From positions 1 to 64,000 of the forward strand of contig NZ_JBLZPK010000019.1 of assembly GCF_049199905.1 (NCBI RefSeq): a stretch of 64,000 bases of DNA, written 5' to 3'. Below, piece by piece: positions 7,900 through 16,448 of the stretch (within the stretch, counting starts at the first letter, position 1; the number at the start of each line of letters is the position of its first letter). Below the pieces are notes generated by a model. The model was not told where the DNA came from, ran no database searches, and saw nothing but the letters and a program-made list of their open reading frames with translations. A program made the translations under genes and the position numbers. The DNA comes from Shinella sp032095155 (GTDB lineage Bacteria; Pseudomonadota; Alphaproteobacteria; Rhizobiales; Rhizobiaceae).

Positions 7900-8790
7900 T
7901 CAGCCTTTCACCGCCCAGGCGTCGCGTTCTTGGCGCAGCCAATCGAGGAAGATGCGGACCTTCTTTCGCCGCAGGTGATCGAATGGGCAGACGATCCATT
8001 GGGTCACCAGCCGGAGTGCCGGATAGGAGGCGACGGGGCAGACAAGCCGACCCGAGGCCAACTCTTCCTCCATCATTAGCGTGCTTTCAAGCGCAATGCC
8101 CATCCCGCGGGCCGCCGCGTCGATCGCCATATGGCTACGGTCGAACAGCACGCGCTGCCAGCGATCGGTAGACGTGACACCCGCCAGCGGAAACCATGTC
8201 GTCCATTGCGCCTGGGACTTGGCGGAATGGATGAGGCGAAAATTCGGGAGGTCTTCGGGAGTGAGGCTGCCGGCGGCCGCATAGTGCGGTGCACAGACGG
8301 GTATGAATTCCTCCTCCGCAACGCCTTCGACAAATAGCCCCGGCCATCGGCCATCGCCATGCCGCAACTCGATGTCGACGATCTCCTGGTTGAAGTCTGT
8401 TGGCTCGTTGGTGCCGTCCAGCCGGACTTCCAGGTCAGGCTGCTGGTCGAGAAAAACCCCCAGTCTTGGAAGAAGCCACTTGTTGGAAAGCGTCGGCGTC
8501 GCCCGGACGATGAGGCTTGTCACCGATCGGAACCCCTTGATCGTGGCCGTCGCCTCGGCAATGTGCTCGACCTGATCGGCGATCATCGAGAAATAGCGCT
8601 CTCCCGCTTCCGTCAACACGATACCGCGGCCCGCTTTGGCCAGCAACGAAACGCCGAGCTGCAGTTCAAGTGCCTGAATCTGCTGGCTGACGGCCGATGG
8701 TGTGACGCTGAGTTCCTTGGCAGCACGCGAAATGCTGCCGGCGCGAGCGGCTGTATGGAAGACGAAGATCGGCTTGATGGGTATGTGCAT
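7900..8790 (-). CDS. LysR-family transcriptional regulator (GcvA-like)
   Basis: A 296-residue LysR protein starting MHIPIKPIFVFHTAARAG. The winged helix-turn-helix spans residues 5-65 with SISRAAKELSVTPSAVSQQI, and a type 2 periplasmic-binding effector domain follows. It converges with gluconokinase, so the likely regulatory targets are the TRAP operon or unlinked genes. The N-terminal extension to 8901 does not resemble the family and is rejected. The GcvA subgroup call rests on the opening residues and the HTH. Confidence 0.88.
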   Translation of the reverse strand: MHIPIKPIFVFHTAARAGSISRAAKELSVTPSAVSQQIQALELQLGVSLLAKAGRGIVLTEAGERYFSMIADQVEHIAEATATIKGFRSVTSLIVRATPTLSNKWLLPRLGVFLDQQPDLEVRLDGTNEPTDFNQEIVDIELRHGDGRWPGLFVEGVAEEEFIPVCAPHYAAAGSLTPEDLPNFRLIHSAKSQAQWTTWFPLAGVTSTDRWQRVLFDRSHMAIDAAARGMGIALESTLMMEEELASGRLVCPVASYPALRLVTQWIVCPFDHLRRKKVRIFLDWLRQERDAWAVKG

Positions 8791-8942
8791 CGGGGATTGT
8801 CCGCAGAAGAGTCGCTTTCTTAAACCACCTGTCGTCCATCCCGCCAAGCACCGAGCAGTCGTCAAGGCAGCAATGCGCAATCTGCACAGCATCGGTGGCA
8901 TGCCAAGCTGTAAAGTCCTGCCAGGAAAACGAGGACAAGACG

Positions 8943-9056
8943 ATGCGCTCGACCGGCAGCCGCAAATCGCAGAACACCACCCGCCGTCTTTGGGAGTTGT
9001 TCATAAGCGCCCGCACCTATCAGGCGCGCCAGCTTCTTAAAACGCGCGGCAACTAA
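8943..9056 (+). CDS. Possible small basic protein, 37 residues
   Basis: An open frame begins MRSTGSRKSQNTTRRLW and ends LLKTRGN, with ACGAGGAC spaced before the ATG. The peptide is strongly basic with an amphipathic helix-like middle (LWELFISARTYQARQLL). I do not recognise a family. It lies between the LysR gene and an IS remnant. Base composition is coding-like, but the length means chance cannot be excluded. Confidence 0.35.
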   Translation: MRSTGSRKSQNTTRRLWELFISARTYQARQLLKTRGN

Positions 9057-9077
9057 TTTCTCAATTCAACTGCGCTT

Positions 9078-9264
9078 TATCGTAGCAGCCGAGCCTTCAA
9101 TCGGCGCATCTCGTCGGGTAGCAGACCCGCATATTTCTTGCGCAAAGTAAAATGCGTCGCGTGGCTGATCCCGGCCTTCCGGTATATGTCAGCCACCAGC
9201 ACACCCTCGTAGCCCTGCTTCAATATAAGCGCCTTCTGGGCGTCCGAAACCTTAGATTTCTTTA
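9078..9264 (-). pseudogene. IS3-family transposase OrfA remnant
   Basis: The reverse strand encodes KKSKVSDAQKALILKQG followed by IYRKAGISHATHF and KYAGLLPDEMRRLKA. This is the helix-turn-helix N-terminus of an IS3-family OrfA. The expected start is ATA instead of ATG after a good ribosome-binding sequence, and a TAA stop truncates the peptide at about 61 residues before the leucine zipper. No OrfB follows. It differs from the IS3 element at 24200, so it is an independent old insertion. Confidence 0.75.
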
Positions 9265-9512
9265 TGCTTCCGCTCCTTCTCCCGGCCGGGAAATTACCGC
9301 GGAAAAATCCAGTTATGAATTGTCCAATTTTTGATAGTCAGAGCAGCCCGCTCGACTTCACATATGGGACATTTTCACAAGCCGTAACAGCCGGAGCGCT
9401 GGCGTTCAATCTCGCTACGGACATCCCAGCGCGACTTGCGCGGCATTTATTGAAGACTGGCGTCTTGCCTTGGCCCTGGCCGCTTTCCTCACCGTCGTCA
9501 TCGTGAACACCA
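9265..9512. other. Gene-free scar, possible membrane-protein remnant
   Basis: No intact gene. On the plus strand around 9440-9530 one frame reads FIEDWRLALALAAFLTVV, which looks like a piece of a membrane protein. It has no start or support, so no function is assigned. Confidence 0.2.
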
Positions 9513-10352
9513 TCAGCTCAATGAGGTCATATCCGCTACGCGGCGTCCCAACTGACCCTCAGGGTCCGCTAAATCCAGCACGACGTTCATGTGGTTGAGA
9601 CCGCGCACCGGCAGCAGTTCCGAGGCGGTGTTCTCAGCGCTTAGCTTCTCACATAGAGCAGTCGCCTGTTTGTGGAACGGAGGTGTTTCATCTCCGCCGA
9701 ACGCGATGATCCGTTGAGGGCAAGCAAGCTGGTTTGACGTCAGAGGTGACCAGGCCGTTGCTTCCGCCGCCGTCATCTGGGCTTCGTCCCGCAGAAAACT
9801 ATGTGGAATTCCCGCTAGATCGTAGATCCCGCTGACGAGCAGAAGCCCTCTGATAGAGGGGAGGGATGACTTCGCCGTCTCCTGCGGGCCTCTTGCCGCG
9901 AGAAAAGAAGCCAGGTGTGCGCCAGCCGAATGGCCGCTGACCGTGAGCCTGCGAGCGTCTGCGCCAAAATCGCCGGCGTGTTTCTCGAGCCAGAGCACGG
10001 ATCGCCGCACCTGGTCGACCAGCACCTGAAGGCGCTGGCCGGGCATCAGGTCATATTCGACTATCGCGGCAACACCTCCGGCCGCAAGGACCGGCGCAGC
10101 GACGAGGTGATAGTTTTCCTTTTCACCGGAACGCCAGTAACCGCCGTGGACGAACACATGCAGGGGCGCGCCGGCTCTGAGGCGCGGAGGCAGAATGATG
10201 TCCAGGACCTCCCTGTCACGCGCGCCGTACCGGATATCGGCCAAAACCTCCGCCGTTTCCGCAAGCCTCCGGCTGCGTTCTGCAAATTCGGCGGCAATGG
10301 CATCGAAGTCGGGAACGAAGTCACGAATCCGATAGAGGTCCTGAGACGTCAT
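9513..10352 (-). CDS. Alpha/beta hydrolase, kynurenine formamidase-like esterase
   Basis: A 279-residue alpha/beta hydrolase. The oxyanion motif HGGYWR and the nucleophile elbow GHSAGAH are those of the HGG(Y/x)W esterase and arylformamidase group. A late GGDETPPF and GLNHMNVV supply plausible catalytic Asp and His. The start at 10352 follows GAGGGAA. It is the last gene of a leftward set with an aldehyde dehydrogenase, iron alcohol dehydrogenase and LDH2-type enzyme, 17 bases after the aldehyde dehydrogenase. In that context ester or lactone opening that releases a hydroxyacid is more likely than kynurenine breakdown, since no tryptophan genes are nearby. Confidence 0.82.
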   Translation of the reverse strand: MTSQDLYRIRDFVPDFDAIAAEFAERSRRLAETAEVLADIRYGARDREVLDIILPPRLRAGAPLHVFVHGGYWRSGEKENYHLVAAPVLAAGGVAAIVEYDLMPGQRLQVLVDQVRRSVLWLEKHAGDFGADARRLTVSGHSAGAHLASFLAARGPQETAKSSLPSIRGLLLVSGIYDLAGIPHSFLRDEAQMTAAEATAWSPLTSNQLACPQRIIAFGGDETPPFHKQATALCEKLSAENTASELLPVRGLNHMNVVLDLADPEGQLGRRVADMTSLS

Positions 10353-10369
10353 GGTGGTTTCCCTCACAG

Positions 10370-11833
10370 TTAGTAATCCACTGCGTAATACTTGGCCTCC
10401 ATGAATTCCAGTATGCCGGTGACGCCCCCTTCACGGCCGAGGCCGCTCTGCTTGACGCCGCCGAAGGGAGCTGCCGGGTCCGACATCAGCCCCCTGTTGA
10501 TGCCGAGCATGCCTGTTTCGAGCTGTCTTCCAACCCTCATGGCCCGTTTCAGGTCCTGGCTGTATATGTAGGCGGCGAGGCCGTATTCGGTGTCGTTGGC
10601 AAGCCGGATGGCGTCCTCTTCACTTTCGAACCGATAGACCGGCGCGACGGGCCCGAAGATTTCCTCACGCGCGATCGCCGCGTCGGTGGGCACGTTTTCG
10701 AGGACTGTCGGTGGGTAAAAATAGCCGTTTTCTGCCAGAGGCTTGCCGCCGGTGGTCACGCGTGCGCCCAGTGCGATCGCATCGGTGACGAGCCTGTCGA
10801 TCTTGCGGACGGCGTTCGTGGTGATCATGGGGCCGCATTGCGTGGCGGGATCATATCCCGGCCCCACCTTCAGCGCGGCCATGCGTGCCGTCAGGCCCGC
10901 GACGAAAGCGCCGTGTATGCCTGCCTGGACGTAGAAGCGGTTGGCAGCGGTGCATGCTTCGCCGGCGTTGCGCATCTTGGCAATCATCGCGCCGTCGAGA
11001 GCGGCCTCCAGATCGGCGTCGTCGAAAACGAGGAAGGGAGCGTTGCCGCCGAGTTCCATCGAACAACTGACGACCGATTTTGCGGCTTCTGCGAGAAGCG
11101 TCCGGCCAACACCCGTCGAGCCCGTGAACGAAAGCTTGCGCACACGTGGATCGGCGAGCATGGCGTTTGTGACCGCACCCGGTTTGCTCGTCGTGAGTAC
11201 GTTGACGACGCCCGGCGGCACGCCCGCCTCCTCGCCGAGGCGTGCCATGGCGTAGGCCGTCAGCGGCGTTTCGGATGCCGGCTTAAGGATCACCGTGCAG
11301 CCGGCCGCCAGCGCAGGGCCGATCTTGCGGGTAGCCATGGCGGCCGGAAAATTCCAGGGCGTGATCAAGACGGCGATACCGATCGGCTCGTGATCGACGA
11401 GGATGTGGTGCGAGCCGGAGGGCGTGTGGCGGTATTCGCCGGGCACACGGACTGCCTCTTCGGCATACCAGCGGAAGAACTCGGCGGCATAGGCGACTTC
11501 GCCGCGTGCGTCGGGCAGCGCCTTGCCGTTCTCCAGCGCGATAAGCGTGGCCAGCTCCTCGGCGTGCTGCGTCATAAGCTGGAACCAGCGGCGCAGGATT
11601 TCCGAACGTTGCCGGGCCGGCGTGGCCCGCCACCCGGAGGCTGCGGCCTCTGCGGCATCGACGGCGCGCATCGCATCCTCGACGGAGGCATCCGCAACCT
11701 CGGCCAGTTTTTCACCCGTGGACGGATTCATGACCGCTATTCCGTCGCCCTTGCGCCATTTGCCGCCGATATAAAGGCCGGCGGCGTGCAGGGCGGGATC
11801 GGCATAGCCTGTGATCTTGGCATGGAAGGTCAT
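10370..11833 (-). CDS. gabD: NAD(P)-dependent succinate-semialdehyde-type dehydrogenase
   Basis: A 487-residue aldehyde dehydrogenase with all hallmarks: ITPWNFP near 157, FTGSTGVG near 236, the general base Glu260 in MELGGNAPF and the nucleophile Cys294 in GEACTA. The overall sequence and PFGGVKQSGLGREGG near the end match the GabD/SSADH group, which oxidises succinate semialdehyde to succinate. The ATG at 11833 follows AAAGGAT, and the upstream extension to 11860 overlaps the alcohol dehydrogenase and is rejected. Pairing with an iron alcohol dehydrogenase suggests a 4-hydroxybutyrate or similar diol or hydroxyacid route. Substrate specificity is inferred. Confidence 0.85.
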   Translation of the reverse strand: MTFHAKITGYADPALHAAGLYIGGKWRKGDGIAVMNPSTGEKLAEVADASVEDAMRAVDAAEAAASGWRATPARQRSEILRRWFQLMTQHAEELATLIALENGKALPDARGEVAYAAEFFRWYAEEAVRVPGEYRHTPSGSHHILVDHEPIGIAVLITPWNFPAAMATRKIGPALAAGCTVILKPASETPLTAYAMARLGEEAGVPPGVVNVLTTSKPGAVTNAMLADPRVRKLSFTGSTGVGRTLLAEAAKSVVSCSMELGGNAPFLVFDDADLEAALDGAMIAKMRNAGEACTAANRFYVQAGIHGAFVAGLTARMAALKVGPGYDPATQCGPMITTNAVRKIDRLVTDAIALGARVTTGGKPLAENGYFYPPTVLENVPTDAAIAREEIFGPVAPVYRFESEEDAIRLANDTEYGLAAYIYSQDLKRAMRVGRQLETGMLGINRGLMSDPAAPFGGVKQSGLGREGGVTGILEFMEAKYYAVDY

Positions 11834-11847
11834 CGTGGGAATCCTTT

Positions 11848-13047
11848 TCAATTCAGGCACGAACGGTCGCCATGGTAGGCGGCGGTGACAAGGTTTCGCA
11901 TTTCGTCGAGGTTCAACGGACGGGGATTGTTCTGGATGAGGCGCGCGATGCCGATGCTCTGTTCAGCCACCCAGGGAAGCCGGCTTTCTTCAAGCCCAAG
12001 GTCTTGCAGCGTCGACGGGATGCCGATCCGGGCGAAGAGGGAAGCGAGCGCGGGAATGACATCGTCAGGTCCTGACAGCTCCGCGGCCTGCGCTATCTTG
12101 GCAAGCTCGTCGCGGATGACGGGTGCGTTCCATGTCATGACATAGGGCATGAGGCAGGCGACGCCGAGACCATGCGCGGTATGGGTGAGGGCGCCGACAG
12201 GATACTGGATTGCATGGGCTGCGGCGGTTCCCGCCACGCCGAAGGCCAACCCTGCCAGTGTCGCGCCAAGCATGACCTTTTCGCGCGCCGCACGGTCGCC
12301 GCCATTCGTACATGCTAGTTCCAAGCCCTGCCAGAGCAGCGAGATGGCGCTGAGCGCGAACTGATCGGAGAGCTCGTTCTTGCCGACGAAGACGCGCTGT
12401 TGTGCGATGCCGGGAACGGGGTCGCGGCGGATTGCGGTGAAGGCCTCGAGCGCATGCGTCAATGCATCGGCTCCGGCGATTGCGGTCAGTGCGGGTGGGC
12501 AGGAGAGGGTAAGCTCCGGGTCGCAGATGGAGACGGTCGGAATGAGATGCGGGCTTGAAATGCCGACCTTCAAGCTTCGTTCGGCATCGGAAAGCACGGC
12601 GACGGGTGTTACTTCCGAACCGGTACCTGCGGTGGTGGGAATAGCGATCAGCGGCATGACCGGGCCGGGCACGGTATGCTCGCCGTAATAGTCCTGTGGT
12701 CGCCCGCCATGCGTGAGAAGCAGCGCCACGCATTTGGCCATGTCGAGGCAAGAGCCCCCGCCGATACCGATGATGAGGTCGGGCGAGAAGTTTTGGGCAT
12801 TTTCCGCGCTTTGTACGGCGGATTCGACGGGAACGTCCGGTAGGGTCGAGCTGTCGACGGCAACCGCTATGTCGGCTTCCTTGAGCTGCCTGACGAGCAT
12901 GAGGAAATCGGCATCCGCGGCAAGGCGTGTATCTGTGATGACAAGCGCACGCCGACCGAGCCTTGCAGCGATGCTGCCGAGAGCATGTCGCTGCCCCGCG
13001 CCAAACAGCAGTTCGCGCGGCGCTCTCAATGTGCCGAAAAGGTTCAT
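11848..13047 (-). CDS. Iron-containing alcohol dehydrogenase
   Basis: A 399-residue group III alcohol dehydrogenase. The nucleotide site shows IGIGGGSCLDMAK, and the metal-binding helices contain GADALTHALEAF and THTAHGLGVACLMPYV with the conserved His ligands. It begins MNLFGTLRAPRELLFGAG after GGAGGAG. Relatives include 4-hydroxybutyrate dehydrogenase, maleylacetate reductase and 1,3-propanediol dehydrogenase. It lies 14 bases upstream of the aldehyde dehydrogenase gene in transcription order, so the two probably work in series as alcohol to aldehyde to acid. Confidence 0.88.
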   Translation of the reverse strand: MNLFGTLRAPRELLFGAGQRHALGSIAARLGRRALVITDTRLAADADFLMLVRQLKEADIAVAVDSSTLPDVPVESAVQSAENAQNFSPDLIIGIGGGSCLDMAKCVALLLTHGGRPQDYYGEHTVPGPVMPLIAIPTTAGTGSEVTPVAVLSDAERSLKVGISSPHLIPTVSICDPELTLSCPPALTAIAGADALTHALEAFTAIRRDPVPGIAQQRVFVGKNELSDQFALSAISLLWQGLELACTNGGDRAAREKVMLGATLAGLAFGVAGTAAAHAIQYPVGALTHTAHGLGVACLMPYVMTWNAPVIRDELAKIAQAAELSGPDDVIPALASLFARIGIPSTLQDLGLEESRLPWVAEQSIGIARLIQNNPRPLNLDEMRNLVTAAYHGDRSCLN

Positions 13048-13067
13048 TCCGTTTCTCCTCCGATAAT

Positions 13068-14072
13068 TCAGGCGGCTTCAAGGGCCAAAAGGTGTTCCAA
13101 AAGCGGTTGGGGCAGCTCTATTCCCGAGCGTTCCGTCGCGGCGCGGCGCTGGCGCGCGCCATCGCCGGGAACGGCCACTGGGCTTGCGGGATCGGACGGG
13201 TGAGAGCCGCGCAGACGGTCGAGATAGGATGCAAGCGACCGGACACTGCCGTCTCCCGCTGCCGCATCGATGAGAATGAGGAGATCGCCCTTGTTGGCGG
13301 CGTGGATATCGTCGAGCGTGCCGCGTACATCGGGTGCGAGGTCTGAGCCGGCCAAGGCGGCGACCAGAAGCTCGATCGCAAGGCCCAGCCCATATCCTTT
13401 GGCGCCGCCGAACGGGGCGATGGCACCCGTCCTCGCAGCGTTCGCATCCGTTGTCGGCCGACCCTCTGCGTCCACGGCCCAGCCGGGTGGGATGGGCATA
13501 CCACGCATTGCGTGATGGTTGATCTTGCCCATTGAGACGACGCTCGTCGCAAGATCCAGGACGAAGGGCTGATCGCCAGAAGGGATTCCGATGGCGACGG
13601 GATTGGTGCCCAGCATTGCCTGCGTTCCTCCGAAGGGGTGAACGAGCGCCTCGCTGGTCGACATGACGACGCCGATCAGGCCACTCCTCGCCGCCGCCTC
13701 CGCGTAGTAGGCGAGCATGCCGATATGGTTGGCATTGTGGATTGCGGCGATGGCGATCCCTGTCTCGCCAACGACGGGGCGCATTGCTTTCAAGGCCTGC
13801 ATGACCACCACCGGCCCAAGGCCGCGCTCACCATTGACGCTAAGAAATGAGCGCCTGCGCCATGTTCCGCTTCCGCGTGCCTGTCCATCGGCCAGGCCCT
13901 TGTCCAGCCGTGAAAGGATGAGAGGCAGCCGTTGCAGGCCATGGGAAGGCAGGCCGCGCAACTCTGCTTCCAGAAGAAGATCAGCCTGAAGGCGAGCATG
14001 GGCGGAAGGGACGTTGCGTGCTTCGAGGAGCGCGCTCGCCATTCCCCGGAGCCGTGCCGGTGCGAGGTTCAT
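13068..14072 (-). CDS. Malate/L-lactate dehydrogenase family (LDH2) oxidoreductase
   Basis: A 334-residue member of the LDH2/MDG2 fold, the NAD(P)-dependent family that includes ureidoglycolate, sulfolactate and 2,3-diketogulonate reductases. Recognisable blocks are SHGLQRLPLIL, ANHIGMLAYYAE with the catalytic His, LGTNPVAIGIPS and GGAKGYGLGLAIELL. It is the first gene leftward from the divergent control region shared with the GntR regulator. It would interconvert a 2-hydroxy acid and a 2-keto acid. The substrate is not defined by sequence. Confidence 0.87.
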   Translation of the reverse strand: MNLAPARLRGMASALLEARNVPSAHARLQADLLLEAELRGLPSHGLQRLPLILSRLDKGLADGQARGSGTWRRRSFLSVNGERGLGPVVVMQALKAMRPVVGETGIAIAAIHNANHIGMLAYYAEAAARSGLIGVVMSTSEALVHPFGGTQAMLGTNPVAIGIPSGDQPFVLDLATSVVSMGKINHHAMRGMPIPPGWAVDAEGRPTTDANAARTGAIAPFGGAKGYGLGLAIELLVAALAGSDLAPDVRGTLDDIHAANKGDLLILIDAAAGDGSVRSLASYLDRLRGSHPSDPASPVAVPGDGARQRRAATERSGIELPQPLLEHLLALEAA

Positions 14073-14095
14073 TTTTAAATCCTATATCAGATCAT

Positions 14096-14109
14096 ATACG
14101 ATATTGTAT
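14096..14109. promoter_or_regulatory. Candidate GntR operator in divergent promoter
   Basis: ATACGATATTGTAT is a near-perfect palindrome (ATAC and GTAT arms, centre pairing A/T) lying in the 100-bp AT-rich gap between the LDH2 gene and the GntR regulator. FadR/FCD-type regulators commonly bind such short inverted repeats. It would control both directions. Confidence 0.45.
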
Positions 14110-14172
14110 TTGACATGCGATATCTTATTTGCAACAAATGCCGGCATGTCAAGAAGCAGCCGGAGAACGTAA

Positions 14173-14859
14173 GTGGCATTTGCAGCGGAACGGGAAGCCC
14201 GAGGGGCAAGCCTTCGACCGAGCAGTGTGGTCGATGGCGTCTATGACAACATCTACCACCGGCTGATGTCTCTGGAGATTGCGCCCGGCGCCCGGATTCC
14301 GATCGACGTGCTCGCCCGTGAAATCGGCGTTTCCCAGACGCCGATACGCGAGGCCTTGAGCCGTCTGGAGCGCGAAGGTCTTGTACGCAAAGAGCACCTT
14401 GTCGGTTATAGCGCGGCGCCCCAGTGGACCAGGAAGCAGTTCGAGGATCTCTACGTTTTCCGTCTGCTGGTCGAGCCGGAGGCCGCAAGACTGGCAGCGA
14501 TCAACATGACTCCCGATGCACTGCGGCAGCTTGAAAGCTCTGCTGCGGACATGGGCAATGGTGCGGCACCCGTCGATCGCAACACGCGGTACTCGCGCTT
14601 TGCCCGCGCCGACGCGCATTTTCATGATGCGATCCTCAAGATCGCGGGAAATGAGGTCATTCGCAACACGCTGTCGAACCAGCATGTTCACTTGCACATC
14701 TTCCGGCTGATGTTCCACACGCGGGTGACCCAGGAGGCTCTTGAGGAGCACGAAAACCTGCTCGCAGCATTTCGATCGGGTGATCCGCAGGCGGCGTTTG
14801 ATGCCATGCGCATTCATATCGACCGTTCGCGCGACCGGCTGCTTTCGGCTTTCGAATGA
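14173..14859 (+). CDS. GntR-family regulator with FCD domain
   Basis: A 228-residue regulator. The winged HTH (residues about 20-85) contains PIDVLAREIGVSQTPIREALSRLEREGLV, quoted here in parts as the standard GntR recognition helix, followed by an all-helical FCD effector domain with metal-ligand-like residues in DAHFHDAI. The GTG start follows GGAGAAC. It overlaps the ABC ATPase gene by 4 bases (ATGA), so it is co-transcribed with the importer and is its likely ligand-responsive repressor, as well as of the divergent dehydrogenase set. Confidence 0.9.
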   Translation: MAFAAEREARGASLRPSSVVDGVYDNIYHRLMSLEIAPGARIPIDVLAREIGVSQTPIREALSRLEREGLVRKEHLVGYSAAPQWTRKQFEDLYVFRLLVEPEAARLAAINMTPDALRQLESSAADMGNGAAPVDRNTRYSRFARADAHFHDAILKIAGNEVIRNTLSNQHVHLHIFRLMFHTRVTQEALEEHENLLAAFRSGDPQAAFDAMRIHIDRSRDRLLSAFE

Positions 14860-16448
14860 ACGCGGTCCTCTCTCCTCAATCCCTCGCGCCGCCGGTGGAT
14901 ACGGCGGCTGCCGCCCTTCGGACCGAGAAACTGGGCAAGGCTTACGGCCAGATCACCGTCCTTTCTGACGTCACCCTTGATGTACGTACCGCAGAGGTTC
15001 ACGCCATCATTGGTGAAAACGGTGCCGGCAAATCGACGCTCATGAAGTTGTTGTCCGGTCACGTCGCGCCGACGGAAGGCCGGCTACTCTTGGACGGCAG
15101 GCCGATCGAATTTCGAAACGCGGTGGAGGCGGAACAGGCCGGCATCGTTTTGGTGCACCAGGAAATTCTGCTGGCACCGGATCTGACTGTCGCAGAGAAC
15201 TTGTTTCTGGGACGTGAAATGGGCCGCGGCCTGATGGTCGATGATCGCGGGATGAACCGCCGGACCGCCGAACTACTTGCGAAAGTCGGCTCGACGGCGC
15301 GTCCGCGAGATCGTGTCGGTGAGCTGCCGCTTGCCCAACGCCAGCTTGTGCAGATCGCACGCGCACTCCTTGATGAGCGAAAAGTGGTCATCTTGGACGA
15401 GCCGACGGCGGTTCTGGCCAATGATGAGGTCGCGGCGCTGCTCGACATCGTGCGGATGCTGCGCGATCACGGGGTGGCGGTGCTCTATATTTCTCATCGT
15501 CTCGACGAGGTGCAGGCGCTTGCCGACCGCATCACCGTTCTGCGTGATGGCCGGATGATCGGCACCTGGCCAGCCGCAGGCCTCAGCCAGCGTGAAATGG
15601 CCGAGCTGATGGTCGGGCGCGAACTGGAGATGCTCTATCCCCACAAGCGCCCTCCGACCGAAGACACGCCGATCCTCTCCGTTGCGGATTTGGCGGTTGA
15701 TCATGGTTCCGATGGGGTCAGCTTCGACGTCCGGCCGGGCGAGGTGCTCGGTATCGGCGGCATGATCGGCGCGGGGCGCACCGAACTCATCGAAGGGCTG
15801 ATGGGCCTTCGTCCCTCGCAGGCGCGCAGTGTCGTTCTCAACGGCAAGGAGATCAAGCACCGCTCGGTCCGCACGATGATGGAAGCCGGTCTCGTCTATC
15901 TGACCGAAGATCGAAAGGGAAAGGGCCTGCTTCTGGAAGAGAAGCTTGGCCCGAACCTGACGCTTCAGGCGCTCGATGCCGTCAATCCGGGTTCTGTTCT
16001 GGACAAGCGGGGAGAGCTTGCCCGGCTTGAGAAAACGGTGGCGGACTACGATATCCGCGTCCGTTCTCTTCGCCTCGAAGCGGGGAAACTATCGGGGGGG
16101 AACCAGCAGAAGCTGCTGCTCGCCAAGGTCATGCTGGCCGATCCCTCGGTGGTGATCATCGATGAGCCGACACGCGGCATCGACATCGGCAACAAGAGCC
16201 AGATCTACGACTTTATCGACGCCATGGTGCGGGCAGGCAAGGCTTGCATCGTCATCTCGTCGGAAATGCCGGAGTTGGTGGGGCTCGCCGACCGTGTTCT
16301 GGTGATGAGGGCCGGCAAGATCGTCGCCGAACTTCGCGGCGCAGAAATCAATGAGGAAAACGTCGTCTACGCAGCCACCGTTGGCGGGCGCGCAGATGAC
16401 CGGGAGGACGAACATGACCGCAGCGACCGCAACCATAACCCCCACTGA
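14856..16448 (+). CDS. Sugar ABC transporter ATP-binding protein, RbsA/MglA class
   Basis: A 530-residue double ATPase. The first domain has Walker A GENGAGKSTLMK, a signature-like LPLAQRQLVQIARAL and Walker B VVILDEPTAVL. The second has the usual degenerate Walker A GMIGAGRTEL, the signature LSGGNQQKLLLAK and Walker B VVIIDEPTRGID. This tandem arrangement defines the CUT2 (ribose-class) importers of sugars and polyols. It is followed by a permease gene overlapping it by 35 bases and then a binding protein, completing the importer. Confidence 0.93.
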   Translation: MNAVLSPQSLAPPVDTAAAALRTEKLGKAYGQITVLSDVTLDVRTAEVHAIIGENGAGKSTLMKLLSGHVAPTEGRLLLDGRPIEFRNAVEAEQAGIVLVHQEILLAPDLTVAENLFLGREMGRGLMVDDRGMNRRTAELLAKVGSTARPRDRVGELPLAQRQLVQIARALLDERKVVILDEPTAVLANDEVAALLDIVRMLRDHGVAVLYISHRLDEVQALADRITVLRDGRMIGTWPAAGLSQREMAELMVGRELEMLYPHKRPPTEDTPILSVADLAVDHGSDGVSFDVRPGEVLGIGGMIGAGRTELIEGLMGLRPSQARSVVLNGKEIKHRSVRTMMEAGLVYLTEDRKGKGLLLEEKLGPNLTLQALDAVNPGSVLDKRGELARLEKTVADYDIRVRSLRLEAGKLSGGNQQKLLLAKVMLADPSVVIIDEPTRGIDIGNKSQIYDFIDAMVRAGKACIVISSEMPELVGLADRVLVMRAGKIVAELRGAEINEENVVYAATVGGRADDREDEHDRSDRNHNPH

